Source of the DNA: Hyphomicrobiales bacterium
GTDB taxonomy: Bacteria > Pseudomonadota > Alphaproteobacteria > Rhizobiales > Kaistiaceae
Assembly (NCBI GenBank): GCA_017305635.1
Contig: JAFKKF010000019.1
Coordinates: 1 to 64,000, forward strand
DNA: 64,000 bases
Direction of reading: 5' to 3'
Under the pieces are notes generated by a model that ran no database searches, was not told the origin of the DNA, and worked only from the letters and a program-made list of their open reading frames with translations. Positions 17,746 to 26,224 of this stretch are shown here, in pieces (within the stretch, counting starts at the first letter, position 1; every line of letters starts with the position of its first letter). The translations under genes and the position numbers were made by a program.

Positions 17746-17833
17746 GCCCGGTCCGTAGGCCCTCCCGCCTCCAACCCGCGCCCGTCCCTGCCCCACTTGA
17801 CCTTGGCATCGGCGGGCGGAGAAATCCAACTCC

Positions 17834-18103
17834 ATGAACGAGACCGAAGCAGGGCCGGTGCCTCCGCCTTTCTCGACCGCCGATGCGATGCTGGATGCCC
17901 GCGACCTCGCCTGCCCCCTGCCGGTGCTCCGGGCCCGGAAGCGCCTTGCCGGCCTGCCCGCGGGCGCCCGGCTCCTCGTCGAGGCGACCGACCCCATGGC
18001 CGCCCTCGACCTCCCCCATCTCTGCCGGGAGGACGGCCATCGCCTGCTCGCCAGCGATACGGAGGGCAGGATCCTGCGCTTCCTGATCGAGAAGGGCGCG
18101 TGA
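17834..18103 (+). CDS. TusA-family sulfur carrier protein
   Basis: The 89-residue product has the TusA/SirA core starting with LDARDLACPLPVLRARKRL, which includes the CPxP motif with the persulfide Cys near residue 27. The alpha-beta fold then continues to FLIEKGA. TusA proteins relay sulfane sulfur to tRNA thiolation or molybdenum cofactor steps. The N-terminus is about 15 residues longer than in E. coli TusA. It is a single gene between a divergent acyl-CoA synthetase and the HNH gene. Confidence 0.88.
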   Translation: MNETEAGPVPPPFSTADAMLDARDLACPLPVLRARKRLAGLPAGARLLVEATDPMAALDLPHLCREDGHRLLASDTEGRILRFLIEKGA

Positions 18104-18197
18104 GCGCCGGCGTTTCACATGGCTGTCGCACTTCCCCTTCAGCCTTCGCCCGGCTAAGCTAAGCGCCTCTATTCAGAGGGGAATACGGAGTCGCCTC

Positions 18198-18755
18198 GTG
18201 AATATCGCGGTTTCGCCGGGGTCCAATCCGGCGCTCGTCCTCAATGCGGACTACCGGCCCCTCAGCTACTACCCGCTGTCGCTCTGGTCGTGGCAGGATG
18301 CCATCAAGGCGGTCTTCCTCGACCGCGTGAACATCGTCTCCGAATACGAGGTCGCCGTTCGCAGCCCGTCCTTCACGATGAAGCTGCCCTCGGTCGTGTC
18401 GCTGAAGTCCTACGTCAAGCCGGCGCGCAACCCGGCCTTCACGCGGTTCAACGTGTTCCTGCGCGACCGCTTCGAGTGCCAGTATTGCGGCGGCGGCGAC
18501 GATCTCACCTTCGACCACGTCATTCCGCGCTCGCGCGGTGGCCAGACGACCTGGGACAACGTCGTCGCGGCCTGCTCCGGCTGCAACCTGCGGAAGGGTG
18601 GCAAGGCCCCGAACGAGGCCCGCATGTGGCCGTCCCAGATGCCGTACCAGCCCTCGGTCGCCGACCTGCACAATAACGGCCGGCTCTTTCCGCCGAACTA
18701 CCTGCACGACAGCTGGCTGGACTATCTCTACTGGGATACCGAGCTGGAGCCGTAG
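18198..18755 (+). CDS. HNH endonuclease family protein
   Basis: The 185-residue protein has the common alphaproteobacterial HNH layout. An N-terminal domain starts with NPALVLNADYRPLSYYPLSL, and the HNH/zinc core is CQYCGGGDDLTFDHVIPRS followed by GGQTTWDNVVAACSGCNLRKG (two CxxC pairs and the catalytic His). Such chromosomal proteins are widely conserved, and a restriction role is not implied. The start is GTG 18198 with GGAG eight bases upstream. A short hairpin (18166-18179) lies in the leader. Confidence 0.93.
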   Translation: MNIAVSPGSNPALVLNADYRPLSYYPLSLWSWQDAIKAVFLDRVNIVSEYEVAVRSPSFTMKLPSVVSLKSYVKPARNPAFTRFNVFLRDRFECQYCGGGDDLTFDHVIPRSRGGQTTWDNVVAACSGCNLRKGGKAPNEARMWPSQMPYQPSVADLHNNGRLFPPNYLHDSWLDYLYWDTELEP

Positions 18756-18805
18756 ACCGCCCGCCGGGCTCGCATCGGGAAGGGTCGATCGTCTCGATCG
18801 CGCCG

Positions 18806-18831
18806 AACCTCCGCCTTGTGGCTGGGAGGTT
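18806..18831. terminator. Terminator-like hairpin between HNH and DsbB genes
   Basis: AACCTCC (18806-18812) pairs with GGAGGTT (18825-18831) over a 12-base loop. On the plus strand it is followed by GTTC. It sits between the convergent HNH and disulfide-bond genes. Confidence 0.4.
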
Positions 18832-18907
18832 GTTCACCCCTCCCCCGAAGCGGGGCCTTTCGGCCCGTTGGCAAGGGTCAACGACGCGAGGCGCGATCGG
18901 TTCCGGC

Positions 18908-19435
18908 TCAGGCGTGCGCGTGCTTCCGCGCCGGCTCCGCCTGCCGGAAGGCGCCGAAGAGCGCGATCAGGAACAGGCCGGCCGACACCACGGCGTTCCA
19001 TCCGGCGAAGGAAAGGCCGAGGAAGCGCCAGTGCGCCTCGGTGCACGAGACGACCCGGATGTGCTTGATCTGCTCGAGGAGGCTGGTGCCCGGATCGCCG
19101 CCGCCCGATGCCGCCCCGCAGCTCGCCGGGCCCGGCCAGAAGCCCCATTCGGCCCCGGCCTGGTAGACGCCGATGAAGGCGCCGACGGCGAAGGCAAGCG
19201 CCACCGCGATGAGGAGGATGCGCACCACCATCGGCCGCGTCCCGGTCACCGAAATCACCAGCGCGACGAGCGCGATCGGCAGACCGACATAATAGGGCAC
19301 CCGCTGCTGCAGGCAGAGCGCGCAGGGAATGTAGCCGCCTACGATCTGGAAGCCCCAGGCGGTCAGGATGGTCGCGAGCCCGATGACCAGGACGACCGCG
19401 GGCGCGGCCCAGTCGCGGCGGAGAAGTTCGGTCAT
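18908..19435 (-). CDS. dsbB: DsbB-like disulfide bond formation protein
   Basis: The 175-residue membrane protein has four predicted helices. The quinone-side redox pair is CALC (GGYIPCALCLQQRVPYYVGL) and the periplasmic loop has two further Cys (GPASCGAA and RVVSCTEA), the four-Cys layout needed to reoxidise DsbA. The loop between the last two Cys is long and Gly-rich. It ends in a His/Lys-rich tail. The start at 19435 places the first helix correctly. It lies 22 bases downstream of the YqaA-type gene on the same strand. No dsbA is in the window. Confidence 0.87.
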   Translation of the reverse strand: MTELLRRDWAAPAVVLVIGLATILTAWGFQIVGGYIPCALCLQQRVPYYVGLPIALVALVISVTGTRPMVVRILLIAVALAFAVGAFIGVYQAGAEWGFWPGPASCGAASGGGDPGTSLLEQIKHIRVVSCTEAHWRFLGLSFAGWNAVVSAGLFLIALFGAFRQAEPARKHAHA

Positions 19436-19457
19436 CGCGTCGGCAACTCCGGGTGGT

Positions 19458-20042
19458 TCAGGCGAACCTGACGGCGACATAGAGCAGAATGATGGCGGCC
19501 GCCACCGCGCTCGCGATCATGCCGAGGCGCTTCTCGATGAATTCCTGGATCGCCTCGCCATAGCGCCGGAGCAGCCAGGCGAGGGCGAAGAACCGCGCGC
19601 CGCGGGCAATCACCGCCGAGGCGATGAATAGCCCGAGATCGATGTTGAGGGCGCCTGACAAGATCGTGACCACCTTGATCGGCGGCAGGTGGGCGAGCCC
19701 GGAGGTCACCAGCATCAGGAGCACCGCGTCGCGGTCGGTCGAATTGCGCATGGCCTCGAAGGCGTCGAGCTTGCCGTAGAACTCGAGGATCGGCTTCGCC
19801 ACCGCCTCATAGGCGTAGTGCCCGAGCATCCATCCGGCGATCCCGCCAAGCACCGAGGCGACCGTCGCCACCAGCGCATAGCGATAGGCCCGGTCGCGCC
19901 GCGCGATGACCATCGGCACGAACAGCACATCGGCGGGAATGAGGAAGATCGAGCTTTCGACGAACGCGATCACCGCCAGCCAATATTCGGCGGTCTTGCG
20001 CGCGGCGAGCGCGAGGGTCCAGTCGTAAAGCCTGCGAAGCAC
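19458..20042 (-). CDS. YqaA/DedA-like membrane protein
   Basis: The 194-residue protein belongs to the SNARE-associated/DedA-like group, subfamily YqaA. It shows YWLAVIAFVESSIFLIPADV near the start, GGIAGWMLGHYAYEAVAKPI, and a re-entrant-type stretch SGLAHLPPIKVVTILSGALN. DedA relatives take part in lipid carrier recycling and membrane homeostasis. No ATG fits: GTG 20042 (VLRRLYDWTLALAARKTAEY) is the likely start. It is followed by dsbB. Confidence 0.85.
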   Translation of the reverse strand: MLRRLYDWTLALAARKTAEYWLAVIAFVESSIFLIPADVLFVPMVIARRDRAYRYALVATVASVLGGIAGWMLGHYAYEAVAKPILEFYGKLDAFEAMRNSTDRDAVLLMLVTSGLAHLPPIKVVTILSGALNIDLGLFIASAVIARGARFFALAWLLRRYGEAIQEFIEKRLGMIASAVAAAIILLYVAVRFA

Positions 20043-20099
20043 GGGGGCCTGTCTATCGCGCCGCCGCCTTCGCTGGCAAGCGGCAGCCGCGAGGCTTGG

Positions 20100-20128
20100 T
20101 TGACCGCCCCTCCCGCTTGCTCTATCCC
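20100..20128 (+). promoter_or_regulatory. Promoter of tRNA-Leu
   Basis: TTGACC (20100-20105) and TATCCC (20123-20128) are spaced by 17 bases, and the mature tRNA starts at 20138. The -35 box is close to consensus. Confidence 0.55.
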
Positions 20129-20137
20129 GGCGCCCGC

Positions 20138-20224
20138 GCCCCTGTGGCGGAATTGGTAGACGCGACGGACTCAAAATCCGTTGCCCGCAAGGGCGTGCCG
20201 GTTCGATTCCGGCTAGGGGCACCA
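20138..20224 (+). tRNA. tRNA-Leu (anticodon CAA)
   Basis: A class II tRNA with a long variable arm. The acceptor GCCCCTG pairs with TAGGGGC, the D arm follows GGCGGAATTGGTAGACGC, the anticodon loop CTCAAAA gives anticodon CAA, and the T arm is GGTTCGATTCC. Discriminator A is at 20221 and CCA is encoded at 20222-20224. No integrated element adjoins it. Confidence 0.95.
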
Positions 20225-20327
20225 TTCCTCCCGAGCATCCCCGAAGCGGTCGCCGGCCGGCAGGCCGGTTTTGCAGCCCTGCGGCCGGGCGAATACACTC
20301 GCGCCGGCTCCTGGCAGGAACGCTTCC

Positions 20328-20819
20328 TTGAAACTCGATCCCATCGACCTTCGCATTCTCGCCGAAGTGCAGCGCGACGGCCGCATCACCAAGGTCGCCC
20401 TCGCCGAGCGGGTCGGCCTCTCCGCCACGCCCTGCTGGAACCGCCTGCGCCGGCTCGAGGATGCCGGCATTATTTCCGGCTACCATGCCCATGTCGCGGC
20501 CCGCGCCGTCGTCTCGATCACGCTGATCTTCGTGGAGATCAAGCTCGCCGGCCATCGCAAGCCCGATTTCGACCGCTTCGAGCGCGCCGTCCGCCAGGTG
20601 CCGCAGATCATCTCCTGCTGGGCGACCGGCGGCAGCATCGACTACCTGCTCCGCGTCGTCGCCCGCGACATAGCCGCCTATCAGGAGATCATGGACCGCC
20701 TGCTCGCCGAGGAGGTCGGCATCAGCCGCTACTTCACTTTCGTCGTCACCAAGACCGTCAAGGACGACCCGGTCCTGCCGATCGCCGAGGCGCTGCGGCC
20801 GCCGGCGGTGGCGCGATGA
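20328..20819 (+). CDS. Lrp/AsnC-family transcription regulator 1
   Basis: The 163-residue protein has an N-terminal winged HTH (LDPIDLRILAEVQRDGRITK, LSATPCWNRLRRLEDAGIIS) and a C-terminal RAM ligand domain (VPQIISCWATGGSIDYLLRV, FTFVVTKTVKDDP). The start is TTG 20328, with AGGAA seven to eleven bases before it; no ATG fits the HTH start. It is about 37% identical by eye to the second regulator at 22440 and lies upstream of the aminotransferase gene on the same strand. It probably senses an amino acid and controls this locus. Confidence 0.88.
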   Translation: MKLDPIDLRILAEVQRDGRITKVALAERVGLSATPCWNRLRRLEDAGIISGYHAHVAARAVVSITLIFVEIKLAGHRKPDFDRFERAVRQVPQIISCWATGGSIDYLLRVVARDIAAYQEIMDRLLAEEVGISRYFTFVVTKTVKDDPVLPIAEALRPPAVAR

Positions 20820-20944
20820 TTCTTCGGCCCGCTTCACCGGCGGCCGGATGATTACCCGGCAGGAAGCGGCCAAAGAGCCTCCCTTTCCGGCGCTCTTCCT
20901 TACGCTTCCCGCCAACCCCTTCCCTGCAATTGGAACCGCCCGCC

Positions 20945-22336
20945 ATGCTCAACCGCGGCAACGAACTGGACGCCTGGGACCGCGACCACTTCTTCCACCC
21001 CTCCACCCACATGGGCATGCATGCCCGCGGCGAGAGTCCCAACCGCATCATGGCCGGCGGCGAGGGCGTCTACGTCGTCGACATGCAGGGCCGCAGGAGC
21101 CTCGACGCCTTTGCCGGGCTCTATTGCGTCAACGTCGGCTACGGGCGGAAGGAGATCAGCGACGCCATCGCCGAGCAGGCCCACAGGCTCGCCTACTATC
21201 ACGCCTATGCCGGCCACGGCAGCGAGCCGTCGATCCAGCTCGCCAAGATGGTCATCGACCGCGCCCCGAAGGGCATGAGCCGGGTCTTCTTCGGCCTCTC
21301 CGGATCGGATGCCAACGAGACCAACATCAAGCTCGTCTGGTACGTCAACAACGTCCTCGGGCGGCCGGAAAAGAAGAAGATCATCTCCCGCTGGCGCGGC
21401 TATCACGGCTCCGGCGTCATGACCGGCAGCCTCACCGGCCTCGAGCTCTTCCACAAGGCCTTCGACCTGCCCCGCGCCCCCATTCTCCACACCGACGCGC
21501 CCTACTACTATCGCCGTACCGACCGCGCGATGAGCGAGGAGGCCTTTGCCGACCAGTGCGCCGCCCGGCTGGAGGAGCTGATCCTCGCCGAGGGCCCCGA
21601 TACCGTCGCCGCCTTCATCGGCGAGCCCGTGCTCGGCACCGGCGGCATCGTGCCCCCGCCCGCGACCTACTGGGCGAAGATCCAGGCGGTCCTCAAGCGC
21701 TACGACATCCTCCTCATCGCCGACGAGGTCGTCACCGGCTTCGGCCGTCTCGGCTCGATGTTCGGTTCCGACCACTACGGCATGGAGCCCGACCTCATCA
21801 CCATCGCCAAGGGCCTCACCTCCGCCTATGCTCCGCTCTCCGGCGTCATCGTCTCGGAGAAGCTCTGGAACGTCCTGGTCAAGGGGTCCGACCAGCTCGG
21901 CGTCATCGGTCATGGCTGGACCTATTCCTCGCACCCGCTCTGCGCCGCCGCCGGCGTCGCCAACCTGGAGCTGGTCGACAGCCTCGGCCTCGTCGCCAAT
22001 GCCCGCGAGGTCGGCGCCTATTTCAAAGCCGCCCTCGTCGACGCCCTCGGCAGGAATCCGATCGTCGGCGACATCCGCGGCGAGGGCCTGCTCGCCGCCG
22101 TGGAACTGTCGCCCGATCCGGCAAGGGGCGCGCTCTTCGACCCCGCCCTCAAGGTCGGCCCGAAGGTGGCCGCGGCGCTGCTCGAGCGCGGCGTCATCGG
22201 CCGCGCCATGCCCCAGGGCGACATTCTCGGCTTCGCGCCGCCCCTTTGCCTCACCCGCGAGGAAGCGGACGTCGTCGTCGCCGCCACCAAGGGGGCGATC
22301 GAGGCGGTCGCCGCCACCCTGCCGGCGCGCGCCTGA
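20945..22336 (+). CDS. Class III PLP-dependent aminotransferase
   Basis: The 463-residue enzyme resembles omega-amino-acid/putrescine:pyruvate transaminases. The coenzyme region shows FFGLSGSDANETNIKL, the Asp that binds the pyridine nitrogen is in LLIADEVVTGFGRLGSMFG, and the Schiff-base Lys is in DLITIAKGLTSAYAPLSG. The head HFFHPSTHMGMHARGESPN is typical of this subgroup. It moves amino groups from an omega-amine or beta-amino acid to pyruvate or a similar keto acid. ATG 20945 is selected; a TTG five codons earlier is possible. Two Lrp-type regulators flank it, which suggests substrate-induced control. Confidence 0.92.
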   Translation: MLNRGNELDAWDRDHFFHPSTHMGMHARGESPNRIMAGGEGVYVVDMQGRRSLDAFAGLYCVNVGYGRKEISDAIAEQAHRLAYYHAYAGHGSEPSIQLAKMVIDRAPKGMSRVFFGLSGSDANETNIKLVWYVNNVLGRPEKKKIISRWRGYHGSGVMTGSLTGLELFHKAFDLPRAPILHTDAPYYYRRTDRAMSEEAFADQCAARLEELILAEGPDTVAAFIGEPVLGTGGIVPPPATYWAKIQAVLKRYDILLIADEVVTGFGRLGSMFGSDHYGMEPDLITIAKGLTSAYAPLSGVIVSEKLWNVLVKGSDQLGVIGHGWTYSSHPLCAAAGVANLELVDSLGLVANAREVGAYFKAALVDALGRNPIVGDIRGEGLLAAVELSPDPARGALFDPALKVGPKVAAALLERGVIGRAMPQGDILGFAPPLCLTREEADVVVAATKGAIEAVAATLPARA

Positions 22337-22439
22337 CCCGCGCGCCAGTGGCGCGCCTCCCCGTCTCTTGCTAGGTTGCAGCGCAGCGAAGGCCGCCGGC
22401 GACCGGCCGACCGCGTCCGGCGTGAAGGCGGGTCAAACG

Positions 22440-22976
22440 ATGCCGAACGACAAGCTCGACGCCTACGACATCCGCATCCTCGCGCTCCTGCAGAGGAACG
22501 GGCGGATCAAGAAGGTCGACCTCGCCGCCGCGATCGGCCTGTCGCTCAGCTCCTGCTGGGACCGGCTGCGCAACCTCGAAGAAGCCGGCTACATCCGCGA
22601 GTACCGTGCCGAGATCAATCTCGAGCGGCTGGTGAAGACCGAGCTGGTCATCGCGACGATGACCCTGGAGCACCACACCAGGCGCGACTTCGCGCGCTTC
22701 GAGAAGGCGATCGAGTCGATCCCGGAGGTCGTCACCTGCTACGCCGTCGGCGGCGGCATCGACTACGTGCTCCACATCGTCGCCCACGACATCGAGCACT
22801 ACCAGCGGCTCATCGACCGCATGCTCGAGATGGAGATCGGCATCTCGGTCTATTTCACCTACGTCGTCACCAAGACCGTGAAGCGTTTCGAAGGCATGCC
22901 CATCGCCGAGCTCCTCGACCGCCCGGCGCCGTCAACGCCCGACGTCCGCGCTGCCCGCCGCGTTCCGGCGAACTGA
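22440..22976 (+). CDS. Lrp/AsnC-family transcription regulator 2
   Basis: The 178-residue protein has the HTH (LDAYDIRILALLQRNGRIKK, LSLSSCWDRLRNLEEAGYIR) and RAM domain (IPEVVTCYAVGGGIDYVLHI, YFTYVVTKTVKRFEG). It shares with regulator 1 the unusual SCWxRLRxLEEAG recognition helix style and the VTKTVK ending, so the two are likely paralogues. It follows the aminotransferase by 103 bases on the same strand and is convergent with the deacetylase gene, ending three bases before it. Confidence 0.9.
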   Translation: MPNDKLDAYDIRILALLQRNGRIKKVDLAAAIGLSLSSCWDRLRNLEEAGYIREYRAEINLERLVKTELVIATMTLEHHTRRDFARFEKAIESIPEVVTCYAVGGGIDYVLHIVAHDIEHYQRLIDRMLEMEIGISVYFTYVVTKTVKRFEGMPIAELLDRPAPSTPDVRAARRVPAN

Positions 22977-22979
22977 GGG

Positions 22980-23867
22980 TCAGCGGAGCACCGGCTCCGC
23001 GTAGAACGGTATCCGCTCGACCCGCGGCGACCAGGTGCCGGCGGCAATGAGCCCGCGCACATGCGCGGCGACTTGCTCCAGCGTGGCGAACCAGACGTCG
23101 CCCTTGCCCATCATGTGCTCGACGAGGTCGCCGATCGCGCGCGCCTGTGCCGGCCGGCCACTGACGGCGGGATGCCAGACCGGGACGAACAATCCACCGA
23201 TCTCGTGGAGCGCGTCGAACTCCGCCCGGTAGACGGCCAGCGCCCGCGACGGTGGCGAGATGTTCATCAGGTAGTCGAAGGCGCGCGCCGAGACGTACTG
23301 GCTGTAATCGTCGACCGAGGCCGGTGGCGGCAGCTCTACCAGCCTGCCGGCCTTGCTCTCCAGGAGGATCGGCACGTCGTCGGCAAAGAGCGAGGAATCA
23401 TAGGCAAACCCCGCCTCGATCAGGAGGTCGAAGCTGTTCTCCGACAGCCCGTAATAGGGCGCGCGGTAGCCGGCGGGGCGCCGCCCGGTGATCGACACGA
23501 TCCGCTCGATGCCCATCATCAGCGCCTCGCGCTCGGCCTCGCGGCTCTGCCCGCTCGGCCATTCGTGGAAATGGCCGTGATGCGCGATCTCGTTGGCGCC
23601 GCCGAGGATATGCTCCACCGAGGGCCGATAGGTGTCCGCCACCCAGCCCGGCACGAAGCAGGTGATCGGCACGCCATAGCCCTTGAAGAGGTCGACCAGC
23701 CGCGGCAGCCCGACATGCGGGTCGTAGCGCATATGCGCCAGCGCCGCGATCGCGCCGGGCGCCTTCGCCCGCTGGCTGGCATGGACGACGCTGTCGGCAT
23801 CGACGTCGAAGGAGAAGGCGACCGCCGACCGGGCGCCGTTCGGCCAGGGCGGAGACCTGCCCGTCAT
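22980..23867 (-). CDS. NodB-fold polysaccharide-deacetylase family protein
   Basis: The 295-residue protein has the NodB homology domain: VAFSFDVDADS (metal-binding Asp), HHGHFHEW in place of the HxxxH motif, GRRPAGYRAPYYGLS and a late VWHPAVSGRP. This small cytoplasmic subgroup, without signal peptide, includes PuuE-type allantoinases and other amide or imide hydrolases as well as true deacetylases. The ATG (23867) overlaps the stop of the ATP-binding protein gene by four bases, so it is translated with the transporter operon. The operon position suggests it acts on the imported compound, not on polysaccharide. That is inference. Confidence 0.82.
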   Translation of the reverse strand: MTGRSPPWPNGARSAVAFSFDVDADSVVHASQRAKAPGAIAALAHMRYDPHVGLPRLVDLFKGYGVPITCFVPGWVADTYRPSVEHILGGANEIAHHGHFHEWPSGQSREAEREALMMGIERIVSITGRRPAGYRAPYYGLSENSFDLLIEAGFAYDSSLFADDVPILLESKAGRLVELPPPASVDDYSQYVSARAFDYLMNISPPSRALAVYRAEFDALHEIGGLFVPVWHPAVSGRPAQARAIGDLVEHMMGKGDVWFATLEQVAAHVRGLIAAGTWSPRVERIPFYAEPVLR

Positions 23868-24592
23868 GCGCTGGTCCTCACGCCGCCGTCCATGAACAGG
23901 CGCTTCAATTCGTCCAGCTTCACCTCCGCCACCGGACAGTCGAGCGCCTCGCGGCCGCGCACCAGCACCGCGACGCGGGTGGCGAGCGCCAGCGCCTTGT
24001 TGACGTTCTGCTCGACGAGCAGGATCGGGATGGCGAGCTCGCGATGGATGCGCGCGATCGCGTCGAACACCGTGTCGACCATGACCGGCGACAGGTCGCT
24101 GCTCGGCTCGTCGAGAAGGAGGATCCTCGGCTTCAGGAGAAGCGTCAGGCCGATCGAAAGCATGCGCCGCTCGCCGCCGGACAACGTCCGGGCGAGCACC
24201 TTCCGCTTCTCCTTGATCCGCGGGAAGAGGGCGAAGACCTCCTCGACATCGGCGGCGAAGTTCTTCGGGCGCAGGAAGGCGCCCATCCTGAGGTTGTCCG
24301 CCACGCTGAGGTCGGGGAACACGTTCCGCGTCTGCGGCACGTAGCCGATGCCCTCCGCCGCGCGGCGGTGCGCCGGCCAGCGCGTCGCATCGGCGCCCGC
24401 GAAGGCGATCCGCCCGCCGAGGATGCGGGTGAGGCCGGCGGACGTCTTCAGCACCGTCGACTTGCCCGAGCCGTTGGCGCCGAGCACCGTGAGGATCTCG
24501 CCCGCATGGAGGCGGATGCTCGTCTCGTTCAGCACGGTGATCAGCCCGTAGCCGGCGGTGACCCTGTCGAGTTCGAGGACCGGCGCGCTCAT
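23864..24592 (-). CDS. livF: ABC transporter ATP-binding protein, LivF type
   Basis: The 242-residue ATPase shows Walker A (GANGSGKST), the Q-loop region (YVPQTRNVFPDLSVADNLRMG), signature LSGGERRMLSIG, Walker B (PRILLLDEPSSDLSP) and the LivF-type LLVEQNV switch. It powers import through the branched-chain-amino-acid-type (HAAT) transporter encoded upstream. The start at 24592 lies seven bases after the livG stop; a longer start at 24640 would overlap livG. Actual ligands of HAAT systems range from amino acids to urea, amides and aromatic acids. Confidence 0.93.
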   Translation of the reverse strand: MSAPVLELDRVTAGYGLITVLNETSIRLHAGEILTVLGANGSGKSTVLKTSAGLTRILGGRIAFAGADATRWPAHRRAAEGIGYVPQTRNVFPDLSVADNLRMGAFLRPKNFAADVEEVFALFPRIKEKRKVLARTLSGGERRMLSIGLTLLLKPRILLLDEPSSDLSPVMVDTVFDAIARIHRELAIPILLVEQNVNKALALATRVAVLVRGREALDCPVAEVKLDELKRLFMDGGVRTSA

Positions 24593-24599
24593 CCCTGCC

Positions 24600-25355
24600 T
24601 CATGCCGGCTGCCCGAGGTAGGAGCGGATGACGTCGTCATTGGCGCGGATCTCCGCCGGCGTGCCCGTCGCGATCATGCTGCCGGCGTCGAGGACATAGA
24701 CCCGGTCGCAGACGCTGGAGATCATCTCCATGTTGTGCTCGACGATCAGGATCGACCGGCCCTCGTCGCGGAGCAGCTTCAGGAACGCCACCTGCTGGTC
24801 GATGAGCACCGGATTGACGCCCGCCGCCGGCTCGTCGAGGAGCAGGATCTTCGGGTCCGCCATCAGGAGCACGCCCATGGTCAGGAGCTTCTGCTGGCCG
24901 CCCGAAAGCGCCCCGGCAATCCCGTTCGCCTTGTGCAGGAGGTCGAGGCGCTTGAGGATCGCGACCGCCCGCGCCTCGTTCGCCTTCTCGGCTTCGGCGA
25001 CCGTGCCGGGGCGCAGGAACAGGTCGAAGAGCCGCTCGCCCGGCTGGTTCCCCGCCCCCGCCATCATGTTGTCGAAGACGGTCAGCCGCTGGGCGAGGCG
25101 CGGCACCTGGAAGGTGCGCCCGAGCCCGCGCGCGGCTACGCCCGCGATGCTGCCGAGCGGTAGCGGCCGCCCGTCGAGCTCGACCCTGCCCGACTTCGGC
25201 ACGTGCACGCCGGCGATCACGTTGAGGAGCGTCGACTTGCCCGAGCCGTTCGGCCCGACGAGGCCGACGATCTCTCCCGCGCCCACCGTGAGGCTCGCAT
25301 CCTTCAGCGCCTGGAAGCCGCCGAAGGCGACGCTGACCTCAGCGACCGTCAACAT
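24600..25355 (-). CDS. livG: ABC transporter ATP-binding protein, LivG type
   Basis: The 251-residue ATPase has Walker A (GPNGSGKST), the LivG-typical GRTFQVPRLAQRLTVFDNMM, signature LSGGQQKLL, Walker B (KILLLDEPAAGVNPVL) and the LIVEHNM switch. It pairs with LivF under the two permeases. Its start overlaps the end of livM by 17 bases, which fits translational coupling in a livK-H-M-G-F-deacetylase operon. Confidence 0.94.
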   Translation of the reverse strand: MLTVAEVSVAFGGFQALKDASLTVGAGEIVGLVGPNGSGKSTLLNVIAGVHVPKSGRVELDGRPLPLGSIAGVAARGLGRTFQVPRLAQRLTVFDNMMAGAGNQPGERLFDLFLRPGTVAEAEKANEARAVAILKRLDLLHKANGIAGALSGGQQKLLTMGVLLMADPKILLLDEPAAGVNPVLIDQQVAFLKLLRDEGRSILIVEHNMEMISSVCDRVYVLDAGSMIATGTPAEIRANDDVIRSYLGQPA

Positions 25356-26214
25356 CGCGCACCTCCCGCGTCTCGGGGAAAAGCCCCTGCGGCCGGAAGA
25401 GGAACATGAGCACCAGCACCAGCCCGAAGACCGCGAGGCGGAGATTGGCGACGAGGTCGGAGGGCAGGCCCGACCATTCCGCCATGAACCGCGTCGAGAC
25501 GCTGAGGAGGATGAGGATCGCCGCGCCGATCACGACGCCGATGTTCCGGCCCGGCCCGCCGAGGATCACCGCCGTCCAGACGAGGAACGTGTCGGTGACG
25601 AGGAACGAGGTCGGCGCGATGTAGCCGACGACGTAGCCGAAGAGGATGCCGGCCGCCGCCGCCATTGCCCAGGTCACCACCGTGACCTTCATGCGGTAGG
25701 CCATCGGATTGCGCCCGAGCGTCGCCGCCAGCACCTCGTCCTCGCGGATCACGCGGAGCATGCGGCCGAGCGGCCCGCGGCTGATCCGCTGGCCGACCAG
25801 GTAGGCGACGACGAGGAGCCCGACCGCGAGGCCGAGCGCGAGGTTGCGGTCGCCGAGCCGCGATATGGTGACGCCGTCGGCGCCGCCGGCGATCGAGGGC
25901 ACGTTCAGCATGGTCAGCCGGAAGAGCTCGCCCGCGCCGAGCGTGATCAGCGCCCAGTAGTCCTGCGACTGGCGCCGCGCCGGCAGGATCACGAGCAGGC
26001 CGACGAGCGGCGCCGCGACGAGGCCGGCAAGGATGCCTGCCCACCACGGGATGCCCGCCTCGATGCCGATGCCGACCGCGTAGGCGCCGATCGCGAAGGG
26101 CAGGATCTGGCCGAAATTGACCAGCCCCGTCATGCCGAACTGGATGTTGAGGCTGATCGCCATGACCGACCAGATGGCGATGATGGTGAGCGCATAGATG
26201 GCGAAGCTGATCAT
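25339..26214 (-). CDS. livM: ABC transporter permease, LivM type
   Basis: The 291-residue integral membrane protein has eight to ten helices and the LivM signature around LNIQFGMTGLVNFGQILPFA, the SRGPLGRMLRVIREDEVLAATLG cytoplasmic coupling loop and a C-terminal LVLMFLFRPQGLFPE. It forms the translocation path with LivH. The gene starts ten bases after the livH stop. Confidence 0.93.
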   Translation of the reverse strand: MISFAIYALTIIAIWSVMAISLNIQFGMTGLVNFGQILPFAIGAYAVGIGIEAGIPWWAGILAGLVAAPLVGLLVILPARRQSQDYWALITLGAGELFRLTMLNVPSIAGGADGVTISRLGDRNLALGLAVGLLVVAYLVGQRISRGPLGRMLRVIREDEVLAATLGRNPMAYRMKVTVVTWAMAAAAGILFGYVVGYIAPTSFLVTDTFLVWTAVILGGPGRNIGVVIGAAILILLSVSTRFMAEWSGLPSDLVANLRLAVFGLVLVLMFLFRPQGLFPETREVRDVDGR

Positions 26215-26224
26215 CCGCCCGCCC

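Noticed and set aside
15931-18162. 743-codon plus-strand open frame opposite the long-chain acyl-CoA synthetase
   Set aside because: Same shadow effect; the minus-strand frame has complete adenylating-enzyme motifs and a consistent start.
20224-20327. Integration site after tRNA-Leu
   Set aside because: The flanking DNA has the same composition as the rest, and the next gene is an ordinary Lrp-type regulator.
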